This document shows positions 11,941 through 21,628 of a stretch of DNA of 64,000 bases, piece by piece; position 1 is the first letter of the stretch; every line of letters starts with the position of its first letter. Both the position numbers and the translations under genes were made by a program. Under the pieces are notes generated by a model. That model worked only from the letters and a program-made list of their open reading frames with translations. It was not told the origin of the DNA and did not search any database. Source of the DNA: Thamnidium elegans (taxonomy: Eukaryota; Mucoromycota; Mucoromycetes; Mucorales; Mucoraceae); NCBI GenBank assembly GCA_025201345.1, contig JAIXMG010000012.1:186001-250000 (forward strand). Direction: 5' to 3'.

Positions 11941-13081
11941 TTAATCAGATGAAGCATTGACAAACTGAATAGCAGAAGGAGGTAAAAACGTAGCAAAAGT
12001 CAAATAACTGGTATGACCTCTTGTTTCACCAACAGTTTTAGATACCAACATTAAGTTTGCGGTTGATTCAATTTCATCAGCAGTAGGTACAGGTTCATCT
12101 TTACTTAACTTTCGCTTGATAGCAACACTATCGACAGAAGGTAAACCCTTTGCTCTTCTTTCTTGTGCATCCTTCAAAGCTTCAGAGAAATCAATCTTTT
12201 GTAAAGGAGCAACCGAATGTTCACGAATTAAGCATTCGTACATGGTGATATCAATAAAACCATGTTCTTCAAGTGCAGCAACAGATCGAGCAACTTGTTC
12301 AATACATGGTGAGAAACAACAAATCTTACCAGTTCTATCTTGTTTAAATGCTTCCTTAGCTGATGCAATAGCATCCCAAGGGGCAGGTAAATCTAAAAAT
12401 ACTGCACTAACTTCATCCTTCATTTGGAATCCTTCTTTACATACATCACGGTGATGCATCTTGATAATATCTCCAAATCCATGTTCCTTAAATTCTGTTG
12501 TTGCTAAATTGACACGTTCTTGATGATATTCAAATGAATAAAGTCGACCGTGAGGTGCAATTGTACGTGCGATAGAATGTGAGAATGACCCAGATCCTGT
12601 ACCTGATTCAATCACATTGACACCAGGCTTCATTTCTAACATGGTTGTAATAAATGAAATATCGGCAATATATAAAATTTGTGTACGATGAGGAAGTACA
12701 AGTGTCCAAAGTTCAGGTGTAGGGTGAAGTAAATAAACAAATCCTCTATAGTTGGAAGAAACCATCTAATATATATATATATATATATATGTTAATATAT
12801 AACTGTTTAATTGTATATCCCCATTTTTTTTTTTTTTTTTTGGTATACACTGTACCTTGGAGCCAAATTGTTTACCGATAATATCGTTATGATGGAAAAT
12901 ACCAAAACGGTTGTTAAATGAAGTATCTTTCTTAATGTAAATAGGTGTCATATTATCTCTAGTCTACACATTACTCGTTAGTACCTGCATACACAAAAAG
13001 GACTCTTTCTTGTATTTTTACCATATAAATGATGACAAGGTCACCCTCTTCAATATACTTTTTATACCCACTGAAACTCAT
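11941..13081 (-). CDS. TRM61: tRNA (adenine-58-N1) methyltransferase catalytic subunit
   Basis: Three exons on the minus strand: 13022-13081, 12856-12963, 11941-12765, totalling 993 nt or 330 aa. The N-terminus MSFSGYKKYIEEGDLVIIYM and the block RGFVYLLHPTPELWTLVLPH are typical of Trm61/Gcd14. The SAM-binding loop ESGTGSGSFSHSIAR follows, then RDVCKEGF and the DLPAPWDAI active-site block. The enzyme forms m1A58 in the T loop of tRNAs, including initiator tRNA, as a tetramer with Trm6 in the nucleus. The exon 2/3 intron carries a T17 tract and a TA run. The gene is divergent from the NSL1-like gene, 184 bp away. Confidence 0.93.
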
Positions 13082-13265
13082 TATGCAATTATTATTATTA
13101 TTATTTTTGAAAAGCCCTTTCAACAATTTAAAAAAAAATAAGTTTTTTTTTTATACCACTTTAAATAAGCCACTTCTTTATCCTGCCCGATTGACCCCCC
13201 CTTTGTGACTTTAAATTTTTTTACAGAGCGATAATTCATGCCTTCACATTTTTTTTTACATCACA
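13082..13265. promoter_or_regulatory. Divergent promoter region between TRM61 and NSL1-like gene
   Basis: 184 bases separate the two start codons, so regulatory sequence for both genes should lie here. It contains an ATT repeat, poly-A and poly-T tracts, and a CCCCCC run near 13195. No specific factor site can be claimed from sequence alone. Confidence 0.45.
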
Positions 13266-13968
13266 ATGAATAACAATAACCTTATCGAAATTGAATCCAA
13301 AGACTTTTTATATGTGCGACAAGAAATACAGCGATTAGCTGATTCTCTTGTGGATGACGAAACTAGCAACGAAGAAGAACGTGAACGAAATAAAAGCGAA
13401 ATGGAACAAGCAAGTATTAATGTGCAATATTTTATTCCTTTTTTTTTTGCGTTAACCCTTTTTTTTTATTTTTTTATTTTCCAGTGGTTAAACGGTGTAT
13501 GGTCTAATTTTCCTGGTAACATTGTATTAACAGATAATCCAAACTTCAACTTTAATGGTTAGAGAAAACAACTATTATATTATTATTATATTTTCTTAAA
13601 AACAAACCCCCCATTTAGAACCTATTCATGTCCGTGAGCCACTTGACGAATCGCTAGAATTCCAAGTCAATGAAAGTAAACAACAATATCACAAGTTATC
13701 AGAAGAATTATTCAATACACGCGAAGAGTTGACTGGCGTAGTAGCTTCATTTACAACCGAATCGTTACAAGGTCAAAGCAAAGAAGCAAGTGAACTTACT
13801 ATTGTTGATACTGCACCACCTAAAAACGAAACAGCTAAGGTGGATCGAGATAATACAAAGCAAGTGGAGACAGTATATAATGAAGCAGTGGAAATATTAT
13901 CCAATTTAGAAAAGACTGTACCAGAACAAGTTTCCAAATTTGAGGCTATATTGGAATTAGCAAAATGA
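13266..13968 (+). CDS. Probable Mis14/NSL1-type kinetochore protein, with a GC-AG first intron
   Basis: Three exons: 13266-13409, 13485-13557, 13619-13968, totalling 567 nt or 188 aa. The N-terminus is helical (FLYVRQEIQRLADSLV). The middle has WSNFPGNI and then EPLDESLEFQVNESK, followed by a coiled coil and a helical C-terminus. The W-x-N-F-P-x-N-I step followed by a PLDE-L coil resembles Mis14/NSL1, the MIND-complex subunit that links the inner and outer kinetochore. This is a motif-level judgement. Intron 1 only keeps frame if the donor is CAA|GCAAGT, a GC-AG intron. The GT four bases downstream would give an early stop. The intron is also a multiple of three and stop-free, so it can be misread as coding. 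Confidence 0.55.
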
Positions 13969-14075
13969 ATGCTATTTTTTTATTTATTTAATAAAACATT
14001 ACTGCAGAGAGTCTCAAGGTTATTATTTTATCGCTTTTTTTTTTGGCAGGATATATGTTTGTTTTGATCGATTGA

Positions 14076-14744
14076 TCAATTTAACAACAACTGAGTTGCC
14101 ATAGAAACTACTTGGTAGTAATTTTGCTTGAATTCCCATTCGCTATCATGACGACCAAATTCGAAACAAGTATCTTTCAACAAGAGGAACCAGTTTGCAT
14201 GATTAACGAAAATGTGCAATAAATTCGATTTGAATTGATCATCGAAAGTTATATTATTATTGGAGACATCTTCTTGTATCACACGACTCATAGTTAATGC
14301 CAAGTCTCTTCCAATGCGTGTAACATGTATAAGTTCGGTCTTTACTTGCGATGGAGTCTGTAAGACTTCATGAGCAATCATGAGTAAACCAATCAAGGTT
14401 AACCAAGTATTCTCTTTGTATCTGTCAGATATAAAATGGATATAATATTTTAGTTCTGCCCCGATCTTTAAGTGTGTGCTCGAGAATTGTTCTGTTATGC
14501 GAGACTGATCAAATTGGTGACATGTATTATAAAGGTTGTCACGAACAATAGTAAACTCATTTAATAGTTCTTGTGGATACCAGTTGACAGGTTCAGCATT
14601 AATTAATGATAATGTAGCATGTACCGATGTAAATGCTGCGTATTTAATTATGCAATAATCTTGCTCGATATCTTCTACTTCTTGTTGTGGTATTGATGTG
14701 GCACCCCAAGGTCTATAATCATAAAGCTTCTTGATAAAAGACAT
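14076..14744 (-). CDS. Hypothetical helical protein, 222 aa
   Basis: Single-exon minus-strand ORF. I chose the Met at 14744 (MSFIKKLYDYRPWGA) over the upstream in-frame Met at 14780. It has an A-rich leader (ACAAAA before the ATG), and the extra 12 residues are a low-complexity threonine run. The protein is mostly alpha-helical with many aromatic residues. It has no signal peptide, no clear membrane segment and no motif I recognise. It ends four bases into a compact 107-base convergent gap with the NSL1-like gene. Codon use is like its neighbours, so it is probably a real gene of lineage-limited type. Confidence 0.6.
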   Translation of the reverse strand: MSFIKKLYDYRPWGATSIPQQEVEDIEQDYCIIKYAAFTSVHATLSLINAEPVNWYPQELLNEFTIVRDNLYNTCHQFDQSRITEQFSSTHLKIGAELKYYIHFISDRYKENTWLTLIGLLMIAHEVLQTPSQVKTELIHVTRIGRDLALTMSRVIQEDVSNNNITFDDQFKSNLLHIFVNHANWFLLLKDTCFEFGRHDSEWEFKQNYYQVVSMATQLLLN

Positions 14745-14809
14745 TTTTGTCGTTGTTGTTGCTGATAAAAACGCGATCAAGTAGTTATGAAATATATGTG
14801 TACAGAAAG

Positions 14810-14849
14810 TAGAGAGAGAGAGAAAGAGAGAGAGAGAGGGGAGGGGGGA
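14810..14849. repeat. GA-rich microsatellite
   Basis: An imperfect AG run becomes G-rich toward 14850. It lies between the 5' end of the minus-strand gene at 14744 and the 3' end of the CLIP-170-like gene. Confidence 0.8.
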
Positions 14850-14962
14850 ATAGAGTGAATATATAAAAATAATAAATAAATAAAAAAAAAAAAGGGAGAG
14901 TAAAGGACCAATAGAGTGTATTTAATCAATTATTATGTACAAAAAGTATTTTTTTTTTATTA

Positions 14963-17336
14963 TTAAAAAGTTTCATCTTGATTAGGACAATCTTCAGTGA
15001 TATGGTTTCCATAATCATCGCAGTTATCACAGTACTGAAATAAAAAAAAAATAAAAAAGTTAAAAAAAGTAGTTTGTTAGGTTGTTTACATAAGAATAGT
15101 GAGTATCAATGAAACTCACCACTTTTTTTACAGTGTTTTCGCACTGAATTAAATCATGTCCATATTTCTCACAAAGTTCGCAGTATTTTGCTAAATCTTC
15201 TCCACCGCGGGTGCTTGATGTAGTAGGTGAAATAAAATTAGACTTTAATTCATTTAATTCTCGAGAGAGCTTAAGCACCTTATTCTTTTCTTCTTCCAGT
15301 TTTTCTTCTAATTCTGCTTCACCAAATACTCTATTTTCAACTAGTGATTCTAGTTCTGATAAATCCTTATAGAGTTGCTTTACTTGAATTGTCTTTTCTT
15401 CCTTTTCTCTTTCTAGTGTTTTAATTCTCTCTTTCAATTCAGTTTGATTATTATTATTACTACTACTTGTACTATTACTATTATTATTATGGATAGGCGC
15501 AGCAGTAGGCGAAGCATCTTGCTTCTCTAAAATCATCATTTCATCCATTAGTTTAATATAATCAGCTTCCAACTGTTTATTGGTTTCCGCCATTTCGTTA
15601 TATTCTTTTTCTAATGTCATTGTTGATAACTTTAATTGGTAATGTTCATCTTCGGCCTTAGCTTGTCGTTCAAATGCATTATCAGCTTCTTCAATTAATC
15701 TCTTTTTATCCATTAATTCCATTTCAATTTCTGATTGTAATGATTGGAACTTTTGTTCGATAGATACTGATTGTTGTTTAAAAGTATTTACTTCCGACTT
15801 TAATTGTTCGATTTCATTAAACATGGATTGAATTGTCTTTCGTTCAGAATCTAATTCAGTCATGGTTAATTCCAGCTGTTCTTCTAATCGTTGTCTCTGG
15901 TCTTGTGTGTCATTACTATTTACAGTATCAGATAATTCCTTTAATCTAGTTTCAATATCCTTTTCATCGTCATCAAATAATGTGTATTGCTTATGCTTTA
16001 AATCCGCAATAGTAAAATCCAAATTGGCAATATGTTGATTCTTTTGTTGAATCTCTGCTTCGTGTTTATGGTTAATTTGTATAACCGAATCCTCATAGGC
16101 ATGAATAGCTTCTAATCCTGCCCTTCTTAACTCTTCGCATTCTTTTTCTAATGAAGCGGTCATACTTTCACTAGAATTCACTTCTCTTCTCATTTGATCT
16201 ATTGAGCCTTGATACTCTCTTTCTTTCTGTACCTGCTTTTCTTGACTTGTCTTAATTTGTGCCTGCAACTCACGTACGAGAGTTTCAAGACGCTCAATAC
16301 GCCTTTGATCTTGACATGTCTTTTCATCATCCCGATGATTTTTAGCAATGACTGCATCTCGTTCTGCTAATCCCAGTTCCAATTCTTCGACACGTGCTGC
16401 CTTTTCATCTAATTCACGTTGTAAATAACGATTTTTGTATTCTTTTTCTTCGACTTGTAACGAAAGACTTTCTTTAGAAGAAACTAATCTCTCCCAAGCT
16501 GTTTCTTTATTCTTCATTTGAAGTTGAAAAGAATCTCGTTCTCGTTGTACTTTTTCCAACATTTCGTAAAGTTGGTTTGTTTCTTGACTGATTTTTTCTT
16601 GTACAGGTGGAGCGGGCGGTGTTAGTGGTGGTGGTGGAGGTGGTGGTGGAGTAACTGGTGCAGCAGCTGGAGAGGGAGTGGATTTCTTTCTGGTCATAGG
16701 AGGGGGAGTAATTGTTGTTCTGGAGGTATTTGTGGTGATAGGAGGTGTAGTAGCAGTAGTAGTAGCAATGGTACTACTGCTAGACACTGAGGATGAAGAA
16801 GAAGGTACGGAGGAAATACGTAAACCGGTCTTTTTCTTGGTTGTTGTAGTTGAAGAAGAAGAAGTATTTAATATTCTGGTCGTATTCGATGGACTTCTGT
16901 TTAACGGTAAATTTGATCTTCGCGTTGAACTGGTAGGAGAGGGTTTCTTTTTAACTACAATAGGTGGATGAATAATAATTTTACTGACGCCTATAAAAAT
17001 ACCAGTGTTTGGAGCACAAGTAAAATATCGTTTGCTAAAATTATAAAATAATAAATCAGTTGATAATGATGAAAAAAAAAAGGGATATATTTGTATATAT
17101 AAATACCCTTGTACACTGCCATCATTCTTGCCTTCACCTTGTTTATCTAATTCAATGCCTGCCCAAACACCAGCCTTGAAATCAGGTTCACCTACATAAC
17201 GAAGTATACCCGTACAATTGTCTAGACTGGGAATAGTCACGCGTTGACCTATTTTGTTTGCTTCATCATGTTCAGATTGAAACCGATTCTTTGGTGTTCT
17301 AACTGGAATGGAAGGTAATTTTAACTTGGTAGACAT
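14963..17336 (-). CDS. CLIP-170-type microtubule plus-end protein (CAP-Gly, coiled coil, two zinc knuckles, DETF end)
   Basis: Three exons: 17107-17336, 15120-17034, 14963-15034, totalling 2217 nt or 738 aa. An N-terminal CAP-Gly domain (VGEPDFKAGVWAGIEL, GKNDGSVQG, KRYFTCAPNTGIFI) starts near residue 30. A Ser/Thr/Pro linker with a polyproline run follows, then ~400 residues of coiled coil. The end has two zinc knuckles, CELCEKYGHDLIQC (CX2CX4HX4C) and CDNCDDYGNHITEDC, and the last residues are DETF. Human CLIP-170 also ends in a zinc knuckle and an EEY/F-like DETF tail that recruits CAP-Gly partners such as dynactin p150. The full domain order therefore supports a CLIP-170 orthologue that regulates dynamic microtubules. 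Intron 1 (72 nt) is in frame and stop-free. Confidence 0.93.
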
Positions 17337-17352
17337 TTTTTATAAATGAAAA

Positions 17353-17387
17353 AAGAGAGAGAGGAGAGGAGAGGAGAGGAGAGGAGA
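17353..17387. repeat. GAGGA-type 5-bp tandem repeat upstream of the CLIP-170-like gene
   Basis: About seven GAGAG/GAGGA units lie immediately 5' of the minus-strand start codon at 17336. In the mRNA sense it is a CT-rich tract in the leader or promoter, a common fungal promoter feature. Confidence 0.75.
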
Positions 17388-17548
17388 AAAAAAAAGAAAT
17401 ATTTATTTTTTTATTTTTTTATTTAACAGTCAGCGTTTGATTATTATTTTTCATTCCCACCCACAAAATACAAGGATATATGTAAAATATATGTATAGTA
17501 TAAGAAGCAGTAAAAAAAAAAAAAGAAATCAATTCTTTTTTTTTTTTC

Positions 17549-18046
17549 TTAATATTCTTTAATAAATATTTGATTAGCAGGATGGCGAAGAGGTAACTTT
17601 GACATGATATCCAGATTAGGTCTTGTTTCTTCGTAAAGTTCATCTTCTTCAGATAGTTCTTGATCATCAGACAGGTCATCCTGCATCAACTGGGGGCCTA
17701 TTCCAGATAGGCTATAGCGTTGTTGTTGTGTTAAAGTGCAAGTTAATAACTGAATATGTTGCAATGCTCTTTCCAGTTCCTGCCTGGTTTCATTCAACGC
17801 ATTATCTTTCTGAGTAGTCATATTCTTTAAGGCGTTAATAGTATATCTTGTAAATGATAACTCTTTAGCTAAATGTTGATTTTGTTGTAACAAGTAAGCA
17901 TTATCAATTTCAAGTTGACTGGCGCTTTTATTAGTTATTGCTTTTAAACAAGTTTTTTTTTTAGTCTAAATATACATAATAAAAAATTTATCCTTATTAC
18001 CTTGGAAACTCATATTGTTAAATTGTTTATTCATCGATGTAGTCAT
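17549..18046 (-). CDS. Small coiled-coil protein, unknown function
   Basis: Two exons: 18001-18046 and 17549-17940, totalling 438 nt or 145 aa. The start MTTSMNKQFNNMSFQ is followed by AITNKSASQLEIDNAYLL and ~70 residues of strong heptad pattern (AKELSFTRYTINALKNM). An acidic segment (DDLSDDQELSEEDELYEE) and a short basic end follow. The exon junction was chosen to keep frame: AG at AAAAG|CA gives G|CA. A short N-terminal coiled coil recalls shugoshin N-termini, but the protein lacks the basic C-terminal motif, so I do not make that call. It may heterodimerise with the coiled-coil gene next to it; that is a guess. Confidence 0.6.
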
Positions 18047-18699
18047 GGTAACAAAAAAGAGTTTATTTATTTATTCCTTTTTTTTGTTGTTGAATTTGAC
18101 AGAACCAGCTGATAAATAACAAAAACAAGATATATAAAATAAAAAAAAGAAAAAGATAAGAAAAAGAGGAGAAAGAAACGAGAAAAAAGAAAAATATATT
18201 TTAGTTTTTAAAACAAGTTGTTTTGTGTCCCGACTGTACGTGTGCCCAATAAAAAAGTACTTGGATTTTAAAAAAGAAGCACCCTTTTTTTTTCCTTATA
18301 ATATAATAGGTCCTTTTATAGCGCCTAGAATCTTTTTCTTCTAAGAAAAAAAGAGGTTTGCTTTAGGAGCTTCTCTCAATCTGTTTATTGTTGCGAATTG
18401 TTCTTAAAAGATCGAGGTTTAAAACTAATTTTTTTGTTTTGGTGCACACGCCCCCAAACATCCGATGGTGAGACCATACGTATCGGCTTCTTTCCATTTG
18501 ACACCCGGGCTATATAAATTTATATTATAAAAAGACGGCCGCTTTGTATTATTTTTTTCTTCCCGATCGCGGGTCTTTTTTTTTTTCTTGCCCCTTTTTT
18601 CGTTCAGTGACCCAGTGCTTACAAAAGGGAGTAACACGATAAAAAACACATCGTTTACTTGGGTAATGTCACACAATTTCCATAAAAGAACCATTTAAC
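18047..18699. other. Intergenic region, no supported gene
   Basis: AT-rich spacer with A- and T-tracts and a few GC-richer islands (18440-18560). The minus-strand ORF at 18425-18694 is low-complexity and unconvincing. It ends at the left terminal repeat of the element at 18700. Confidence 0.6.
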
Positions 18700-19254
18700 C
18701 TGTACATCTTTTGCAAGAAAAAAATTAAAGCGTCGCACTTTTAAAAAAAACAGTGGTATGTTTTTAGGAAAATAGTGTCGCATCTAAAAAAAATAGTGTC
18801 GTGCTTTTCAAAATAAACATATCGCATATACTGGATTTTGCAGTCATTTTGCGTCGGTGCAATACCATGTCGATTTTTTTTGCGTCTGGCCAAGGAATAT
18901 TTTTGCATTACATCTGTCGACGATCGATGAGTTTCTTCAAACGATGTGTAAATGAAGAGAGAAATCTCTAATCCATAGGTCAAAAAGTGTAAAAGCGTAA
19001 AGTAAAATAAAATCGCAACATTGTCAACAGTATGACCTTAGTTCGGATGCCGCTCGAAATTAAAAAAAATGGGAGACACATAAGCGTTTTTTCACCTGGC
19101 GAATCCTTTTTTTTTTTGGAGACACTGTCTGTTTATCTCTTTCCCCAAATTGCCATGGTAATGAGTAAAGCAAATAGAATACAAAAACCCAAGTTGAAAC
19201 TTATTAACAATGTCTTCTTTTTTTCTAGTACCAGAATAGCTATTACAATACAAA

Positions 19255-20036
19255 TTGCCGCGCGACTATATACCAGGTACGGATCGAATTAGCAAAATCA
19301 TGGCTAAGAATCAGTTTACTATCGACCTGATCACTACCTCGCTTCTGGGCGTACCTGCAGGCACCTACACGACCGGTGACAACATATCTATTGATGGTAC
19401 AGAGTGTGACATTCTCTATTTGCCTCGTTCAGCAGATCTTGCCAACTTATCCCCTGTAATAGTGGAAATACAGCACACAGTGACGCGTGAGTTTATGTGC
19501 CGAGCCGTCCAGTATGAGATATTTTGTATCGAATTATATTATAAAAAAAGACAGCAGTAAATAAGATAGAACTTCTTTTGGATCTTTATTAATTAAAAGA
19601 AGACTTCTAAAAAACAAGAGAGGGAACAAAAGATTGCCTCATATAATATCCTTTTTATAGTAGAAATGATACCTAACTGAGGTTGTTGTGTAACCACCTC
19701 AGATATATTTGGAGTGATATCTTGCGTTAGTTTTTGGTTAAATACCACGCAGTACTGCCTGAATGTGTACAAGCGTTTCCACATCTTCCCAATCCTATTC
19801 ATGGTCTGTATCTCAAAAACGGAATCCAAAGTCTTCGGGGACCTCTTCAAACCTATCCAAAACAAGTCTTACTTCCTGGAAACACCTTGCTGCCACTTAG
19901 CAACTAGTTGCTTCATGCTGACCAAACAGAGTATCAATTCTTTTATCGACAATCGTGATATCAATGCATTGGGCCCTTTGGTTGCCTTTACCCATTTTTT
20001 GACGTCTGGTCAGCAAAGCATCATCAGCATTGACCT
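19255..20036 (+). pseudogene. PD-(D/E)XK-like gene interrupted by a ~240-bp insertion
   Basis: The left part reads QFTIDLITTSLLGVPAG, GTECDILYLP, then PVIVEIQHTVTREFMCRAVQY. The right part resumes in the same frame with CLNVYKRFHIFPILFMV and continues to LGPLVAFTHFLTSGQQSI. An aspartate strand (DILYLP) followed by a VEIQ strand is the usual core of PD-(D/E)XK nucleases, here the E-x-Q variant. The order of blocks matches the gene at 57557-58948 (EFIVRLIQY, SLNVFGQTKILPIV, MIALIHFLTQQEKHI). Frame is lost inside the inserted stretch, so this copy is broken unless the stretch is removed as an unusual intron. There is no clear N-terminal start; ATG at 19300 is one option. Confidence 0.6.
19515..19754. 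mobile_element. Small insertion inside the PD-(D/E)XK-like gene, flanked by CAGTA direct repeats
   Basis: CAGTA occurs at 19510-19514 and again at 19750-19754, and coding similarity to the second gene copy resumes at the second one in the same frame. The simplest reading is an insertion with a 5-bp target duplication. I see no clear terminal inverted repeat, but there is an internal hairpin (CTGAGGT...ACCTCAG near 19677-19702). Splicing with GT...AG at the CAGTA boundaries does not keep frame, which argues against an intron. Confidence 0.45.
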
Positions 20037-20118
20037 GAATCGTGCGACACTGTTTTTTTTAGAAGTGCGACACTTTAATTTTTTTCCTTGCAACATCATT
20101 TTGGCAAAAGGTGTACAG

Positions 20119-21216
20119 TGTTTTTATTCAAGTGTTTGATTCAGCCCAATCTAAAGAATATTGGTAACGAGTGTCCAGTCCGCTTTTTATTCCCAGTAAA
20201 TAAAGGGTAGGGATGGGTTCGCCACCATTATGGTGCGGGGTATAGGGCTCCACACTCTATCGGAGGATGAAGGCGGAATTCTGCTACGAACGAAAGGGAA
20301 TTAAACTTTAGCAGGAAAAAAAAATAGAACGAAAAAAAAGCGGCGTTTTACGATTTCGATGCACCTCCTTAAATTTAACGTAAACAATGTATATAGCACT
20401 TATCAGTAATGAAGAATATATAAAAAAGAGAGTATTTGAATTCGTTACTAGACTGCCGAGTTTTATGGTTACAATGTAACAAGAAGTAGAACAATAAAGA
20501 AAGAAGAGAAAAGTGAGTGAGTGTGTGTGTGTATAATAATCTAATCACTGCTAAAAAAAAACGAAGTTGATATAATCTAGTTTTTTTTTTCAAGACTGAT
20601 TATAAGGATTTAAGAAGTATTTCTAAAATGACAACACTATGAAGTTATTATGTCTTGAATACTAATTACTTTGTTTTTAAAAACCTCTAATAGCGGTCAC
20701 GTGTTTCGGGGTTAGCTTGAGGTACCCAGGTCCCTTTTAAAATTTGAAAGGGGACTTTTTTTTTGCTCCTTGAGAAGGCGAGAATCTAAGAATAAAAACA
20801 CCCTGTATTACTTTTTTTTCTTTTTTTTTTTTTGAATAAGAACGATAAAAAGGTCCTTTTTTTTTGCTGCTAATAATAAAGTCTAGTTTAATTAACCAAA
20901 AGTTAAAATATATAATGGTCTGCCCCCTTATCCTTTTACAGCAACTATCAACAAAAAAGAGTGGGAGATCGTCAAATTGTTGTTTATCGCCTTTTTTAGT
21001 AATTCACCAATTACGGGTTTGTTGACAGTGAATAGTGATACAAGAGCCTTTTCCTGTACAACCATCGGGTTGCATATATTTGTATAATATAAATTCAGCT
21101 GATTCCCAGGTATTATAAAAAAAGAGAGAGAGGGGACCTTTTTTTTTCTTTTTTATTATTTTATTTTACAGTTTTTTTTTTATTACATGTATATACATTA
21201 TGTATATTATATTACA
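20119..21216. other. Intergenic region, no supported gene
   Basis: It holds a GC-richer patch at 20195-20300 with a short hairpin (CACCATTATGGTG) that I could not assign to any RNA family, a GT microsatellite near 20518-20532, and several poly-T tracts. ORFs here are short and low-complexity. Confidence 0.55.
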
Positions 21217-21450
21217 TTATGATTGTAGTTGTTGAGTACTAGGCTTTTCTAACTGTCGAAACCTTCGATTCACACTATCTCGCGTTGTACCAGGAGATTG
21301 ATTATGTTGCATCAGATAGACTGTCCTTAGATTATTGACTATAATCACTTTAGAGAACCGAACTGTACTAGTTTTTGGCGTGCTTTTTAGTAGCAATGAA
21401 GATTTATTTTGATGTGTTGGACTAACATCGAGTATAATAAGTTGGGGCAT
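21217..21450 (-). CDS. Possible small protein of 77 aa, unknown
   Basis: A minus-strand ORF from MPQLIILDVSPTHQ to STQQLQS. The composition is ordinary, not the low-complexity type of spurious ORFs here. It has hydrophobic strand-like segments (VRFSKVIIVNNLRTVYLM) and no motif I recognise. It could be a small gene or one exon of a larger one. No splice partners stood out on either side. Confidence 0.3.
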   Translation of the reverse strand: MPQLIILDVSPTHQNKSSLLLKSTPKTSTVRFSKVIIVNNLRTVYLMQHNQSPGTTRDSVNRRFRQLEKPSTQQLQS

Positions 21451-21628
21451 GTGTGATAACAGAAAAAGAAAAAAAATTAAGTTGAGGGAAAAGTATAAAA
21501 AACAGGTGGTTTTATATACTATTCAATGTTACGACGAAATTGGAATTAATCACAAGGTTTCTAACAAACAAAACATCAGGTGTATTTTTATATATATATA
21601 TTATATATTTATTTATTAAAGTATTACA

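Larger units (their letters stand above)
18700..20118. mobile_element. DNA element with long terminal inverted repeats carrying a broken PD-(D/E)XK-like gene
   Basis: The two ends are inverted copies. Outermost are CTGTACATCTTTTGC (18700-18714) and its complement GCAAAAGGTGTACAG (20104-20118). Inside them is a 45-base block (18711-18755 against 20048-20092) that matches with one indel and two mismatches, including GTCGCACTT and TAAAAAAAACAGTG. The GTGTCGCA motif recurs just inside the left end, as subterminal repeats do. The right arm has ~14 extra bases between two TTGC words. No transposase is visible, so the element is probably non-autonomous or decayed. I could not define a target-site duplication. 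The internal DNA is clearly more GC-rich than its surroundings. Confidence 0.75.

Noticed and set aside
13410..13484. Apparent membrane helix in the NSL1-like protein
   Set aside because: It is the read-through of a T-rich, in-frame intron ending in TTTTCCAG.
16678..16971. Plus-strand ORF rich in Val/Gly/Glu
   Set aside because: Antisense shadow of the Ser/Thr/Pro-rich linker of the CLIP-170-like gene.
17549..18046. Shugoshin identity for the small coiled-coil protein
   Set aside because: Only the N-terminal coil is similar in kind; the basic C-terminal SGO motif is absent.
3572..18046. A microtubule or cytoskeleton gene cluster
   Set aside because: Kinesin-3, SxIP protein, CLIP-170 and NSL1-like genes are near each other but mixed with unrelated genes and strands; chance linkage is the simpler view.
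20195..20300. GC-richer patch with a hairpin, possible structured RNA
   Set aside because: The hairpin is short and no known RNA family pattern fits; left as unassigned spacer.
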